Assembly: GCA_040223695.1 (NCBI GenBank)
Contig: JAVKFU010000018.1
Coordinates: 124,001 to 188,000 of the forward strand
Length of the DNA stretch: 64,000 bases
From: Deltaproteobacteria bacterium
Lineage (GTDB): Bacteria > Desulfobacterota_D > UBA1144 > Nemesobacterales > UBA2774
Reading direction: 5' to 3'
Numbering within the stretch: position 1 is the first letter of the stretch; each line of letters starts with the position of its first letter. A program made the position numbers and the translations under genes. This document shows, in pieces, positions 26,853 to 36,824 of this stretch. The notes under the pieces were generated by a model that saw nothing but the letters and a program-made list of their open reading frames with translations, did no database searches and had not been told where the DNA came from.

Positions 26853-27200
26853 TTAGCCGGCTTCCTTTTCGTATTCCTCGATTTCAAGTTCGGGGTGATA
26901 TCCCGGCACAGCCACTCTGAACCAGATAAACGGCAAAAGGGGGTTTGGGAGCCAGTAGAGCCACCCGAGACTTTTAACCCTGTTTCCCTTATCCAATACC
27001 AAATCCATCCAGACGTAGAGGAATTTATAGGGACAAAAGCCGGGCATGTAATTCGCCTTGAATCTATCCGTAGTGAGATACTTGCCGCTTATATAAAAAT
27101 TACCCTCGAAAGGTGTGATACCCCAGCCGCGGGGTCCTTCCGCTATAAGCGTCCCGCTTGGTTTATGGATTATACGGATAAATTTTCGGGGTTTTGGCAT
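26853..27200 (-). CDS. Small DUF427-like protein
   Basis: This 115-residue protein begins with RIIHKPSGTLIAEGP and a following NFYISGKYL, reminiscent of the beta-tent fold of DUF427 proteins. The C-terminal half is rich in tryptophan, tyrosine and proline (SLGWLYWLPNPLLPFIWFR). No signal peptide is seen. The assignment is tentative because only short stretches match the pattern. It is convergent with the ABC-F gene and follows htpX by 56 bp in the same direction. Confidence 0.6.
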   Translation of the reverse strand: MPKPRKFIRIIHKPSGTLIAEGPRGWGITPFEGNFYISGKYLTTDRFKANYMPGFCPYKFLYVWMDLVLDKGNRVKSLGWLYWLPNPLLPFIWFRVAVPGYHPELEIEEYEKEAG

Positions 27201-27256
27201 CGATCATTCGACAGCCTCGAAAGATAACCGCTCAATTAGCGCTCTATAAAGGCCCT

Positions 27257-28120
27257 TTAAGCCGATCCCCCTCCCGCCATGGCCTCGAGTCTCCTTATGC
27301 GTTCCTCCATCGGAGGGTGGGTGCTGAATAATCCCGCAAGCCCTTTGCCGGAGAGCGGGCTTGCTATCAGCATATGCGAGGTGCTGTCCGCCACCTGCTC
27401 GCTTACCCGTAAAGGGATCCTTCCGGACGCCGCTCCCAGTTTCCTGAGCGCATTCGCAAGATAGACGGGATTGCCGCATATCTCGGCCCCGCCCTTGTCG
27501 GCGCCGTATTCCCTGGTTCTTGAGATGGCCAGTCTGATTACGGTTGCCGCCAGAGGCGCTACAATCGCCATTATTAAAAGCGCAAACGGGTTCCCGCCCC
27601 GGTCCCTGCCGCCTCCTCCGCCGAAGATAGCCGCGAACTGCGCCATGTAGGCCAGGTAGGTTATCGCCGTCGCGATTGTGGCCGCTATGGAGCCTATGAG
27701 GATGTCCCTGTTCTTCACGTGAGCGAGCTCGTGTGCGAGCACGCCTTTAAGCTCTTCCCGGCTGAGGAGCCTCATTATCCCCTGCGTTACAGCGACTGCG
27801 GCATGACTCGGGCTTCTGCCCGTGGCAAAGGCGTTCGGCTGCTCCTGAGGGGTGATATAGACCTTCGGCATTGGAAGCCCGGCGTTCTGTGCAAGCTCCT
27901 GTATGTCGCCGTAGAGCTCCAGGGCGTCCTCGTATTTCACCTCTTTTGCGCGGTACATCTTAAGAACTATTTTATCGCTCCACCAGTAACTTGCGAAGTT
28001 CATCACCATCGCGATACCGAAGGCTATAACGAGTCCGTTTTTCCCTCCGATAGCGCCCCCGATCCACATCAAAATCGCTGAAAGCGCAACAAGCAAAATC
28101 AAGCTTTTTAATGTATTCAT
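27257..28120 (-). CDS. htpX: Membrane metalloprotease HtpX (M48)
   Basis: This zinc endopeptidase of the inner membrane degrades misfolded membrane proteins. Two N-terminal TM helices (5-24 and 29-47) are followed by the protease domain, with HELAHVKNRD near residue 130 as the HExxH zinc site, two further hydrophobic segments, and the downstream REYGADKGGAEI glutamate motif. The C-terminal STHPPMEERIRRLEAM is typical. GGGAG lies nine bases before the ATG. Length and motifs are complete. Confidence 0.97.
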   Translation of the reverse strand: MNTLKSLILLVALSAILMWIGGAIGGKNGLVIAFGIAMVMNFASYWWSDKIVLKMYRAKEVKYEDALELYGDIQELAQNAGLPMPKVYITPQEQPNAFATGRSPSHAAVAVTQGIMRLLSREELKGVLAHELAHVKNRDILIGSIAATIATAITYLAYMAQFAAIFGGGGGRDRGGNPFALLIMAIVAPLAATVIRLAISRTREYGADKGGAEICGNPVYLANALRKLGAASGRIPLRVSEQVADSTSHMLIASPLSGKGLAGLFSTHPPMEERIRRLEAMAGGGSA

Positions 28121-28264
28121 TTTCTTTTCTCCCGGATTAAACCTTTAAGAATGTAAATCCTATCTACTGTAAAATTATATCTGATAGTTAAAAAAACCTG
28201 TATTTTATATAGAATTACCAACTGCAATAATAAGAAAATAATGATCCACGGTTAAATTTCAAGT

Positions 28265-28600
28265 GTGTACTTAGTCCCTGTAAACGGGAATTATAAAGAC
28301 AAAATGGATACTCTGATGATGTGGCGTCTCGTAGGCGCTTTCATAAATGTAACCATACTTTCACGGGCGGCGCAGTGGATTCTTAAGAGATGGGTGTCTA
28401 ATCCGTATAAGCGGGCCGCTCTTGTATTCGTAATAGTTGCGGCGATTGACTTTCTCGGAATGTGGTCTTTGTATGACGATCTCTCGACAGGGGCGTACGT
28501 GGTGCTCTTTTATTACATTCCCCTTCTCCTGATATGGCTTTTGAAAGATATAATCGACGAGGCGAGAAAAAAGAAAAGCGCCCCCGGCCCGGCTGATTGA
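28265..28600 (+). CDS. Small hypothetical membrane protein
   Basis: The protein has up to 111 residues with two or three hydrophobic segments (about 20-38, 53-72 and 80-96 of the long form). It ends in a basic cytoplasmic tail (DEARKKKSAPG). The long form starts at GTG; the ATG at 28304 is an equally plausible start, and neither has a strong ribosome binding site. I do not recognise a family. It is divergent from htpX. Confidence 0.6.
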   Translation: MYLVPVNGNYKDKMDTLMMWRLVGAFINVTILSRAAQWILKRWVSNPYKRAALVFVIVAAIDFLGMWSLYDDLSTGAYVVLFYYIPLLLIWLLKDIIDEARKKKSAPGPAD

Positions 28601-28946
28601 AATCAAATGGCAAACATGATCGCCAGGCGAAAGATGATTAATGCCGTAATTTCTAAATACGATGATTTTCTTTCGGAGCTGGTGGTGCCCTCAATGCAAA
28701 CGGCCTGAAGACCGATTTCCCGGGGCTCGGGTCTGTGGCTGTCTGCGTGCTTGATGAGCGTCTTTCGGAAAAATGAATTGTCCGCGCTCCTCCGGATAGA
28801 AGGTAAATTAAAGGGAAGCTTCCCCGGCGTCGGGAGTGGAATAAAAAAGCTGCTGCGAAAAGAAATAACGGATTCTCTCCTCAAACAAGTGCGGTAAACT
28901 GCACGCGGCGCGAAAGCTGTACCAGTCCTTATATGCCCGCCCTCTT
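28601..28946. other. Intergenic stretch without a supported gene
   Basis: About 345 bases lie between the small membrane protein gene and the purC promoter. A minus-strand open frame crosses most of it, but its protein is arginine- and serine-rich without a recognisable fold, and it would run through the purC promoter. I see no RNA gene, repeat or clear terminator here. Confidence 0.6.
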
Positions 28947-28975
28947 TTGACATATATTTTTATCTTTACTACTAT
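28947..28975 (+). promoter_or_regulatory. Sigma70-type promoter of purC
   Basis: A perfect TTGACA (28947-28952) and TACTAT (28970-28975) are spaced by 17 bases. The predicted transcript starts near 28982, leaving a leader of about 45 nt before the purC ATG. The position rules out the longer reading frame, which would begin inside the -35 box. Confidence 0.8.
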
Positions 28976-29027
28976 TTTCTGGCGACTGTTTGCTTTAGTG
29001 CATATACTTACAAGGGACGTTGACAAT

Positions 29028-29921
29028 ATGACTCAGGAAGGGGTTGTACAAGAGACAAATTTCGAAGGCGCCGGGACGCCCCGAAGAGGGAAGGTGAGGG
29101 ATATATATGATCTCGGGGCCGGGCTTCTCCTGGTGGCCTCCGACCGCATATCCGCCTTCGATGTGGTGCTGCCCGAGGGGATTCCGGGCAAGGGCAGGGT
29201 GCTGAACCGGATCTCTGAATACTGGTTCGGGAAGACAAAGGACATTATTCCCAATCATCTTATTTCCACAGTTGTAGATGATTACCCGGAGGTGTTCCAT
29301 CCGTACAGGGATGTGCTTGAGGGCAGGAGCATGCTGGTAAAAAAAACAAGGCCGCTTCCTGTAGAGTGCGTCGTAAGGGGCTATTTGGCGGGCTCCGGCT
29401 GGAAGGAATATCAGGAACAGGGGTCAGTATGCGGAATTCCGCTGCCCCCGGGGCTTGTCGAGTCCTCAAGGCTCGAGAACCCGATATTCACCCCGGCCAC
29501 CAAGGCCCTTGATGGCGAGCACGACGAAAATATCACGTTTGAGAAAGCCGAGGAATTAATAGGGAGGTACCTGGCCGGGAAGGTGAGGGATATAAGCGTC
29601 GCGCTTTATTTGAGGGCCGGGGACGTAGCCCGCGGGAAAGGCATCATAATTGCGGATACGAAGTTCGAATTCGGCATTGATGAGCAAACGGGGGAGCTCA
29701 TACTCATAGATGAGGCGCTCACTCCCGATTCTTCGAGGTTCTGGCCCGGGGACGAATATAAACCCGGAGGCCCTCAGAGGAGTTTCGACAAACAGTTCGT
29801 CAGGGATTATCTGAGCTCAATCGACTGGGATAAGAACCCGCCCGCGCCCTCTCTCCCGCCCGATGTGATTGAGAAATCAGCGGAGAAATACCGGGAAGCC
29901 TTGCGGAGGCTGGTTGATTAA
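29028..29921 (+). CDS. purC: SAICAR synthetase (phosphoribosylaminoimidazole-succinocarboxamide synthase)
   Basis: This enzyme ligates aspartate to CAIR in de novo purine synthesis, with ATP hydrolysis. Family marks are [11 protein letters not shown] near the N-terminus, [20 protein letters not shown], the [13 protein letters not shown] block, KFEFGID, and [15 protein letters not shown] near the C-terminus. The start at 29028 gives 297 residues, fits the promoter, and has AGGG about ten bases upstream. The gene stands alone; purA is in another operon 3 kb away. Confidence 0.97.
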   Translation: MTQEGVVQETNFEGAGTPRRGKVRDIYDLGAGLLLVASDRISAFDVVLPEGIPGKGRVLNRISEYWFGKTKDIIPNHLISTVVDDYPEVFHPYRDVLEGRSMLVKKTRPLPVECVVRGYLAGSGWKEYQEQGSVCGIPLPPGLVESSRLENPIFTPATKALDGEHDENITFEKAEELIGRYLAGKVRDISVALYLRAGDVARGKGIIIADTKFEFGIDEQTGELILIDEALTPDSSRFWPGDEYKPGGPQRSFDKQFVRDYLSSIDWDKNPPAPSLPPDVIEKSAEKYREALRRLVD

Positions 29922-30038
29922 GCGATATACTGATCAACCGTGCGTATTTTCCCCTTAGCGGATAAGAGGTATTGAGGCGGGATTCAATCCGGGCTGATCC
30001 GGCGGCCGGATATAAAATTTAATTTTCAAGCTTGTGAT

Positions 30039-30863
30039 ATGGAAACGATAAGCGTATTGGGATGCGGCTGGCTGGGTCTTCCCCTCGCCCGTTATCTCAT
30101 TGAAAAAGGTTACGATGTAAAAGGCTCTACCAGGACCCCGACTGAGCTGGAGGTAATGAGAGCTTCGGGCATAGAGCCGTTTTATCTGGTGCTCGACCCT
30201 GACCTGAGGGGCGATAACCTGGATGATTTCTTCAAAAGCGATGTGATTGTAATCAACTTTCCTCCCGAAAGGAGACCGGACATAGTCGATTATCATAGGG
30301 ATCAGATAAATGCGCTTTTGCCGCGGCTCGGAAACTCCCCTGCAGGCAAGGTTATATTTGCAAGCTCGACTTCGGTTTACCCCGAGCTCAACCGGGAGGT
30401 GTCGGAAGATGAGGAGGCCCTTCCCGCAAAACCCTCCGGGTTAGCCCTTATGGAAGCCGAAAGGCTCTTACAGGGCTGCCCCGAATTTGAAACCACTGTA
30501 ATCCGGTTCGGCGGGCTCATAGGTTACGACCGCAGGCCGGGCAGGTTCCTTGCCGGAAAAAAGGAGATCGCGAACGGCGATTCCCCGGTCAATCTGATTC
30601 ACAGAGACGACTGTATCGCCATCATTCTGAAGATAATCGAGAAGAGCGTATGGGGCGAGACCTTCAACGCATGCGCCGATTCACACCCGAAAAGAAAGGA
30701 TTATTATACGGCTCAGGCCGGGAAACTAGGACTCGAGCCCCCCGTTTTCAATAAGAGCGGCCAGAGTTCGTATAAAATAGTGACAAGCGATAAATTAAAG
30801 CGCCTTCTCGGTTACGAATTTATATATCCCGATCCCTCTTCTATAGACGACGGGCAAAAGTGA
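30039..30863 (+). CDS. NAD-dependent epimerase-like protein (YeeZ type)
   Basis: This 274-residue Rossmann protein has the motif VLGCGWLGLPLA (residues 6-17), which differs from the usual TGxxGxxG and is characteristic of YeeZ-type SDR proteins. The region FASSTSVYPE (about 108-117) matches the Ser/Tyr segment of the family. The YxxxK tyrosine-lysine pair is not obvious, as in other YeeZ-like proteins (the equivalent region reads SGLALMEAE). The C-terminal HRDDCIAIILKIIE is a typical SDR feature. The substrate is unknown. Confidence 0.85.
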   Translation: METISVLGCGWLGLPLARYLIEKGYDVKGSTRTPTELEVMRASGIEPFYLVLDPDLRGDNLDDFFKSDVIVINFPPERRPDIVDYHRDQINALLPRLGNSPAGKVIFASSTSVYPELNREVSEDEEALPAKPSGLALMEAERLLQGCPEFETTVIRFGGLIGYDRRPGRFLAGKKEIANGDSPVNLIHRDDCIAIILKIIEKSVWGETFNACADSHPKRKDYYTAQAGKLGLEPPVFNKSGQSSYKIVTSDKLKRLLGYEFIYPDPSSIDDGQK

Positions 30864-31157
30864 CTCCATGTTTGCTTTGCCTCTAATGAGCCCGGATGTT
30901 TGGAATTGAATTCCCTTCTGTTATACTATTTTCACGGCAGATTATTACAGCTTACAATCTGTCCACGCGTACACATTTGAGAATATTAAAACCACAAAAG
31001 TACTTTTATCTCTCTTCGGTCCATCCGAGTTTTAGGTTTTTCCGGATACTCAGGCATAAATGAATAATTTTACCGTACTTGAAATTTACGCGCCGGGACT
31101 GAAATTATATTCGACAGGCTCTGTCTGCGGGCGAAAAAGGGGAGACTCTACAATAAC

Positions 31158-32129
31158 ATGCAGGGAACGATAACAGCCGAAGACCGTATTTCCAGGGAAC
31201 TGGAATTCCATGATAACAACCTCGTTAAAGAGCTCTACGGTGAGCATAACGAGAATCTTAAGGAAATAGAGAATCTGTACGGAATAAAAGTCCACGCCAG
31301 GGGAGGGAAGCTGAGCCTCGAAGGGAGCGCTGGCGAGGTCGAGCCGGCCTACAGGTTCCTGATAGAGATTTATGGACTCCTTGAGAAGGGGTATGTGCTG
31401 GACCCGGCCGATATAGAGCTTGCTTCCAAAATAGTGGATGAGGGCAAAATCCCCCTTGAAGATGTCTTCCTGGATACCGTTTGCGTATCGACGAGAAAGA
31501 GGATAATCGCTCCGAAGAGCCTGGCTCAAAAGCTCTACATCGAGTCAATCAGAAAAAACGACATAGTATTCGGTATCGGTCCCGCCGGGACGGGAAAGAC
31601 ATATCTTGCGATGGCTATGGCTGTGTCTGCCTTCGTAAACAAGGAAGTAAACCGTATTATACTGACCAGACCCGCTGTAGAGGCTGGAGAAAAACTCGGA
31701 TTCCTCCCCGGTGATATAACTCAGAAGGTCGACCCATATCTCAGGCCGCTGCTGGATGCCCTCTACGATATGATGGACTACGACAAGGCTTCGCGGCTTG
31801 TGGACAAGGGAGCGATCGAAATCGCGCCTCTCGCGTTTATGAGGGGCAGGACGCTCAACGACGCCTTCGTTATACTCGACGAAGCGCAGAACACCACATC
31901 GATGCAGATGAAGATGTTCCTTACAAGGCTCGGATTCAGCTCCAAGGCGGTCATAACGGGGGATACCACTCAGGTGGACCTAGCTTCAGACGAAAAATCA
32001 GGGCTGCTCGAAGCGGAAAAGCTTATCAGGACGATAGATGGAATCTCCTTCGTGTACTTCTCTAAAAACGATGTAGTCAGACACCCTCTCGTCAGAAAAA
32101 TTATAGAGGCGTATGAGAAAATAAACTGA
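31158..32129 (+). CDS. phoH: PhoH-family ATPase (YbeZ-like)
   Basis: This 323-residue protein has an N-terminal KH-like region (about 20-85, with IENLYGIKVHARGGKLSL) and a PhoH P-loop domain. Walker A is GPAGTGKTYLA near residue 140 and Walker B is VILDEAQNTT near residue 240. PhoH/YbeZ proteins are RNA-linked ATPases, usually encoded beside ybeY, which is not here. The ATG is preceded by AGGGGAG at an unusually long distance (about 16 bases), so initiation may be inefficient. About 290 bases upstream hold no gene. Confidence 0.95.
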   Translation: MQGTITAEDRISRELEFHDNNLVKELYGEHNENLKEIENLYGIKVHARGGKLSLEGSAGEVEPAYRFLIEIYGLLEKGYVLDPADIELASKIVDEGKIPLEDVFLDTVCVSTRKRIIAPKSLAQKLYIESIRKNDIVFGIGPAGTGKTYLAMAMAVSAFVNKEVNRIILTRPAVEAGEKLGFLPGDITQKVDPYLRPLLDALYDMMDYDKASRLVDKGAIEIAPLAFMRGRTLNDAFVILDEAQNTTSMQMKMFLTRLGFSSKAVITGDTTQVDLASDEKSGLLEAEKLIRTIDGISFVYFSKNDVVRHPLVRKIIEAYEKIN

Positions 32130-32181
32130 AGATTGTGTTATAATTTAACATTAATTCGCACCCTGACCGGAGGCTCTTTTA

Positions 32182-32640
32182 ATGGGAAAAACATTATCTG
32201 TTTTGACTCTTGCGACCACACTTCTCCTCGCTGCCGCCTGTTCCCATACTTGGCAGGACCCCGATACGGCGCTGCCCGCGCAGGAAGTCTCGATTGCGAC
32301 TATACTGGCCAGTCCGGATGCCTATGATATGTCGGGGGTTTCAGTCATTGGTAAAATATGGCACCTGGAGTCCGTGCCGCTCGAAATAAATGAAGGGGGC
32401 GTGCAGAGAATGTACACGAAGTTTCTGCTTGCTGATAAAAGAGGTATCGGAATAGATGTCTATGTACCCGGAGAAGTCCCGGTTGTCGAAGGTGATTTCA
32501 TCAAAGTCGTAGGCCTTTACAGAAAAACATTCCAGCAGCAGGGCCAGGGCCAATATTTTTACAGCAGGATTGACGCTGTACGCCTCGAAAGCTGGAACCC
32601 CGGACTTGCCTACTGGATAAGAGAATACGAATTTGATTGA
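32182..32640 (+). CDS. Lipoprotein with an OB-fold-like domain
   Basis: The protein has 152 residues with an N-terminal signal and probable lipidation site at LLAAAC (Cys20). The mature part shows an alternating-strand pattern typical of an OB-fold or similar small barrel: VSVIGKIWHLESVP, then YTKFLLADKRGIGIDVYVPG and VVEGDFIKVVGLYRK. It may be a cytochrome-maturation or nucleic-acid-like OB protein in the envelope, but I cannot name the family. CCGGAGGC lies eight bases before the ATG. It converges on purA. Confidence 0.78.
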   Translation: MGKTLSVLTLATTLLLAAACSHTWQDPDTALPAQEVSIATILASPDAYDMSGVSVIGKIWHLESVPLEINEGGVQRMYTKFLLADKRGIGIDVYVPGEVPVVEGDFIKVVGLYRKTFQQQGQGQYFYSRIDAVRLESWNPGLAYWIREYEFD

Positions 32641-32653
32641 CCATGATTCCTAT

Positions 32654-33943
32654 TTAAAGGAGTTCGGTAAGAAATAGAATTTTTTCCCTCGAAGGACCCA
32701 AAGAAACCGCGTAAATGGTAACGCCTGTAGCCTCTTCGATCTTTTCGAGATACTTTCTGGCCTGCTCGGGAAGCCGGGAAATGTCTTTTACCTGAGATAC
32801 GTCTTCATCCCATCCCTCAATTTCTTCGTATACAGGTTCGCAGTCACCGAGAATATTAATATTTGACGGGAAGCCGGATAATAATTCGCCTTTATAACGA
32901 TACCCTACGCATATGCTTATCTTCTCAAATCCGGACAATACGTCGAGCTTCGTTATCGCCAGGCGGGATATACCGTTGGTCATGGCGGCGTACTTAAGAG
33001 CGAAAGCGTCAAACCAGCCGCATCTCCTCGGTCTCCCGGTCGTCGCTCCGTACTCGCCCCCGGCTTTTCTGAGCCGGTCGCTGGTCTCGCCCTCGATCTC
33101 CGTGGGAAAGGGTCCTTCGCCAACCCTTGTAGTGTACGCCTTTGCAATACCCAGCACGCCGTCTATCCTGGTCGGACTCACCCCTGTGCCGGTACATGCC
33201 CCTCCTGAGCTCGCGCTTGAGGATGTTACATAGGGATAGGTCCCGAGATCGATATCTAGGAGCGCTCCCTGCGCTCCCTCGAACAGTATATTCTTACCTT
33301 CCGAAATGGCTTTGTTGAGTAGGCTCGATGCGTCGCACGAAAAATCCTTCAGCTTTTTCCCGTATTCTATGTACTCCTCGTATATTTCATCAATATCGAG
33401 AGAGGGTCCGCCCAAAACCTTTGTCATATATATACTCCTTTCCTCAAACACCCTTCTCAGCCTCTCCCTGAAGGTGTCGGGATCGATGAGGTCGGATATT
33501 TTGATCCCTCTTCTCGCCGCCTTGTCTTCATAAACGGGTCCTATCCCCCTTCCGGTCGTGCCGATTTTATGATCGCCGCGCGAGGACTCGCGGGCAAGGT
33601 CTATCTCCCTGTGGTAGGGCATTATTATGTGAGCCCTGTCGCTTATTCTCAGGTTCTCCGGGTCCGCTTTGAATCCGGCTGAGCGGAGTTCCCGAAGCTC
33701 CTGCAGCAGCACCCCGGGGTCTATTACAACGCCGTTCCCTATTACGGACAGCTTCCCCTCACGGAGTATGCCTGAAGGGAGGTGGTGGAGTATTATTTTC
33801 TTGTCGCCTATGACTATTGTATGTCCCGCGTTGTTGCCGCCCTGGTAACGGGCTATGATGTCGACTTCTTCCGAGATGAGGTCGACGATTCTCCCCTTGC
33901 CCTCGTCTCCCCATTGAGCGCCTATAACTACTATATTTGGCAT
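32654..33943 (-). CDS. purA: Adenylosuccinate synthetase
   Basis: This enzyme makes adenylosuccinate from IMP, aspartate and GTP, the first committed step to AMP. The N-terminus VVIGAQWGDEGKGRIVDLI carries the P-loop and catalytic aspartate, and NNAGHTI holds the catalytic histidine. IGTTGRGIGPVYEDKA and the GRPRRCGWFDA block also match. The length of 429 residues is normal. It begins two bases after the hisZ stop, with the ribosome binding site inside hisZ, so it is translationally coupled as the last gene of a serA-hisZ-purA operon. Confidence 0.98.
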   Translation of the reverse strand: MPNIVVIGAQWGDEGKGRIVDLISEEVDIIARYQGGNNAGHTIVIGDKKIILHHLPSGILREGKLSVIGNGVVIDPGVLLQELRELRSAGFKADPENLRISDRAHIIMPYHREIDLARESSRGDHKIGTTGRGIGPVYEDKAARRGIKISDLIDPDTFRERLRRVFEERSIYMTKVLGGPSLDIDEIYEEYIEYGKKLKDFSCDASSLLNKAISEGKNILFEGAQGALLDIDLGTYPYVTSSSASSGGACTGTGVSPTRIDGVLGIAKAYTTRVGEGPFPTEIEGETSDRLRKAGGEYGATTGRPRRCGWFDAFALKYAAMTNGISRLAITKLDVLSGFEKISICVGYRYKGELLSGFPSNINILGDCEPVYEEIEGWDEDVSQVKDISRLPEQARKYLEKIEEATGVTIYAVSLGPSREKILFLTELL

Positions 33944-33945
33944 TC

Positions 33946-35193
33946 TCAGATTCCCCCTTTGAGGAGTTCCTCGAGATTCGAGAATTCTTTGCAGGCACCC
34001 CTTCTGGATTCGATCAGCTTGAGTTTGCGGGGTGTCTCAAGCAGAATGACGCCGTAGAAATTCGAGGCCCGGTTTTCCTTGATTCTCAGCTCTCTTTGTT
34101 CCGGGTTCAGATTCAGATCCAGCACCACCTTGAAACCGCTGGATCTGAGCCATTCGGCAAGCCTGATCGCCTCACGCCTCAGGCCTGATTTTTTAGGAAT
34201 AACAACGAAGTGTATCTGATTGTTCTCGAGGTCTTTCTTGTACGCGTTCAGGAGGGATTCTACATCCACGGCAAACCCGGTAGCGGGCGAGTCATGACCG
34301 TATTTCCCCATCAGCTCGTCGTATCTGCCCCCCCTTATCAGAGGAGCCGGGATATCACGGGAAAGGATTTCAAATGTGACGCCCGTGTAATAATTGAATC
34401 CCCTTATCTCGGCCAGGTCTATATTGATATCGCAATCGGACTGGTAGTCGCCTATAACGCTCAGTACGTTCTCCAGCTCGTTTATGTACTTGCTTATGGA
34501 TCTGATCTTTTTCGCTTCTTTGAGTATTTCCCTTCCGCCGAAGAGGGAGGGCAGGGACATTAATGTGTCCTTCGTGCCTTTGGGCGCCTTAGAATTTTTA
34601 ATTGCTCTCGAAAGAGCCTCCTGGTCTTTTTTTTTAAGCGCCTCTTCGATGTCCCCTCTCCGCTCACCTGTTTCCCTGAGCAAGTGTCTCAGTATCCCCG
34701 TATGTCCTATATCCAGGACCAGATTTTTTATGCCCGATTTACCGAGGGATTTGACGCCGAGCGCTATAATTTCCGCGTCCGCCTCCGCCGATTGGAGACC
34801 GATCAGCTCGCATCCGACCTGGAAAATCTCCCTCTCCTTGCCGCTCCCCTTTTCTTCGAACCTGACCACCCTGCCGTTGTAGCAAAGTCTCAGCGGAGAG
34901 CTGTGGTCCTTCATCTGCGTTGCTACTATTCTTCCTACCTGCGGCGTTATATCGGGCCTGAGGGCGACCACTTCGCCGGAGGAGGGGTCGACAAACTTCA
35001 TTACCTTATTCTTTAGCTCGTCTCCGAGGCCGATCGATAAAGGGTCTAGGTATTCGAAAAGCGGGGTGATTATTTTTCTGTACCCCCACCTTGCGAACTC
35101 TGCGAGCAGCCCTTCCTCTATTCTTCTGAGCTCTTCTGCTTTTTCAGGAGTGTAGTCCTTGACACCCTGGGGCAGACTGAGGCGGTTTATCAT
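33946..35193 (-). CDS. hisZ: ATP phosphoribosyltransferase regulatory subunit HisZ
   Basis: This 415-residue HisRS paralogue activates the short form of HisG in the first step of histidine synthesis. The class II synthetase-like core is visible: LPQGVKDYTPEKAEELRRIE at the start, then PLFEYLD, LRPDITPQVGRI, and GRYDELMGKYG in the late part. It is too divergent around the catalytic loops to be a HisRS. No hisG is in the window. The ATG follows the serA stop with no gap and purA follows after two bases, the order known from Geobacter-type deltaproteobacteria. Confidence 0.93.
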   Translation of the reverse strand: MINRLSLPQGVKDYTPEKAEELRRIEEGLLAEFARWGYRKIITPLFEYLDPLSIGLGDELKNKVMKFVDPSSGEVVALRPDITPQVGRIVATQMKDHSSPLRLCYNGRVVRFEEKGSGKEREIFQVGCELIGLQSAEADAEIIALGVKSLGKSGIKNLVLDIGHTGILRHLLRETGERRGDIEEALKKKDQEALSRAIKNSKAPKGTKDTLMSLPSLFGGREILKEAKKIRSISKYINELENVLSVIGDYQSDCDINIDLAEIRGFNYYTGVTFEILSRDIPAPLIRGGRYDELMGKYGHDSPATGFAVDVESLLNAYKKDLENNQIHFVVIPKKSGLRREAIRLAEWLRSSGFKVVLDLNLNPEQRELRIKENRASNFYGVILLETPRKLKLIESRRGACKEFSNLEELLKGGI

Positions 35194-36780
35194 TTAAATT
35201 TTGACCTGCGTGACGGAAATAATATCCTGAAGATTCATAATTTTCTCAATTACTTCCGGAGAAACGGGAGAGTCAACATTCGTAAAAACTATCGCCCGTC
35301 CGCCGATTGATTCCCTTCCCAGGTGGAGAAGCCCTATGTTCACCCCGTTTTCTCCTAGAAGCGAAGTCATTGATCCTATGAAACCGGGTCTGTCGTAGTT
35401 CTCGCTCACCAGGAGATATCCCTTGGGGACTACATCTATGGTAACGCCGTTAATTCTCACGAATCTCGGCTCTTCCTTCCCGAAAATCGTGCCAGCGACA
35501 TGACTTTCGCCCTCTTCCGTTATCACCTTCATCGAAATTAAGCTCGTAAAATCCTTGGTTTTTGAGGATTTAGCCTCGACTACCTTTATTCCCCTTTCCT
35601 TGGCTATTACCGGAGCGTTCACGTGGCTGACCACGACGTCCATCATGGGAGTTAGAAAGCCCTTTAAGGCGGATACGGTTATAGGAGAGGTGTCGAGCTC
35701 AGAAATCTCGCCGTCGTATTCTATGTGTATCTCCTTTACTCCTCCCTTGCACAGCTGTCCCTGGAGACTGCCGAGTTTCTCCGCCAGATTGAGATACGGT
35801 CTCATCGTCTTAAGGAGCTCCAGGCTTACAGAAGGCATATTCACCGCGTTTTTAACCACCCCGTTGAGTAAAAAATCCACTATTTGCTCGGCGATTGCCA
35901 CTCCCACCTTTGTTTGAGCCTCGCCTGTGGACGCGCCCAGATGCGGGGTGAAAACCACGTTATCCTCAAGCGTCAAGATGGGGTTTCCCTCTTCGGGCGG
36001 CTCGTTTACATATACGTCGAACGCCGCCCCCGCCACCTTCCCGGATTTTATAGCCTCGGTTATATCCTTTTCGTTTACGACTCCGCCCCGGGCGCAGTTT
36101 ATCAGAATCAGGCCGTCCTTTGTCTTCTCGAGTGATTTTTTATCTATGAGGTCTTTTGTCTCCGCTGTCAGAGGCGTGTGTATGGTTATAATGTCCGCTT
36201 TTTTCAACAGATCGTCGAGCGATACAAGCTCCACACCGAGTTTTTCGGCGGCGTCCTTCGACAAAAACGGGTCGTAGGCGATTACGTTCATCTTAAGCCC
36301 GATAGCCCTTTCGGCGACGAGCTTCCCTATGTTGCCGAGCCCTATACAGCCGAGCGTCTTTCCGTATATCTCTATCCCCTTGAATTTGCTTCTTTCCCAT
36401 TTCCCGGCTTTAAGCGATGCGTGGGCCTGGGGAATCTGCCTGGCGAGTGAGAGCATAAGCGTAACCGTATGCTCTGCTGTAGTTATTGCGTTGGCCTCGG
36501 GCGTATTCATAACCACTATCCCTTTCCTGGTGGCGGCCTCTACATCCACGTTGTCCACACCGATGCCCGCCCGCCCGATCGCTTTCAGGTTCTTTCCCGC
36601 TTCGATGAGGTCGGAGGTGAGTTTGGTCGCGCTCCTTATTATTACTGCGTCGTAATTACCGATTATTTCCATTAATTCTTCTTTGGGCGTGCTCTTTCTT
36701 ACATCAAGCTCAAGTCCCTTGGCGGATTTAAGGATGCTCAAACCTTCCTTGGCCATTCCGTCCGTAATCAATACTTTCAA
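35194..36780 (-). CDS. serA: D-3-phosphoglycerate dehydrogenase
   Basis: This enzyme oxidises 3-phosphoglycerate at the entry to serine synthesis. It has the substrate-binding domain, the NAD Rossmann domain with GCIGLGNIGKLVAERA near residue 145, the HTPLTAETKDLI loop, and catalytic H in FTPHLGAST. Its long C-terminal extension carries an ASB domain and a terminal ACT domain (RPGFIGSMTSLLGENGVNIG), as in the long form of serA. I moved the start to a TTG that has GGAGG five bases upstream, giving 528 residues beginning LKVLITDG; the longer frame starts within the ribosome binding site region. Confidence 0.97.
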   Translation of the reverse strand: MKVLITDGMAKEGLSILKSAKGLELDVRKSTPKEELMEIIGNYDAVIIRSATKLTSDLIEAGKNLKAIGRAGIGVDNVDVEAATRKGIVVMNTPEANAITTAEHTVTLMLSLARQIPQAHASLKAGKWERSKFKGIEIYGKTLGCIGLGNIGKLVAERAIGLKMNVIAYDPFLSKDAAEKLGVELVSLDDLLKKADIITIHTPLTAETKDLIDKKSLEKTKDGLILINCARGGVVNEKDITEAIKSGKVAGAAFDVYVNEPPEEGNPILTLEDNVVFTPHLGASTGEAQTKVGVAIAEQIVDFLLNGVVKNAVNMPSVSLELLKTMRPYLNLAEKLGSLQGQLCKGGVKEIHIEYDGEISELDTSPITVSALKGFLTPMMDVVVSHVNAPVIAKERGIKVVEAKSSKTKDFTSLISMKVITEEGESHVAGTIFGKEEPRFVRINGVTIDVVPKGYLLVSENYDRPGFIGSMTSLLGENGVNIGLLHLGRESIGGRAIVFTNVDSPVSPEVIEKIMNLQDIISVTQVKI

Positions 36781-36824
36781 TTTTGCCTCCAAGTGCTTTC
36801 AAGGGATTATTTTAACGGGATAAC

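Noticed and set aside
28603-28953. 116-codon minus-strand open frame upstream of purC
   Set aside because: The protein has biased Arg/Ser composition without a fold, no ribosome binding site, and it overlaps the purC -35 box.
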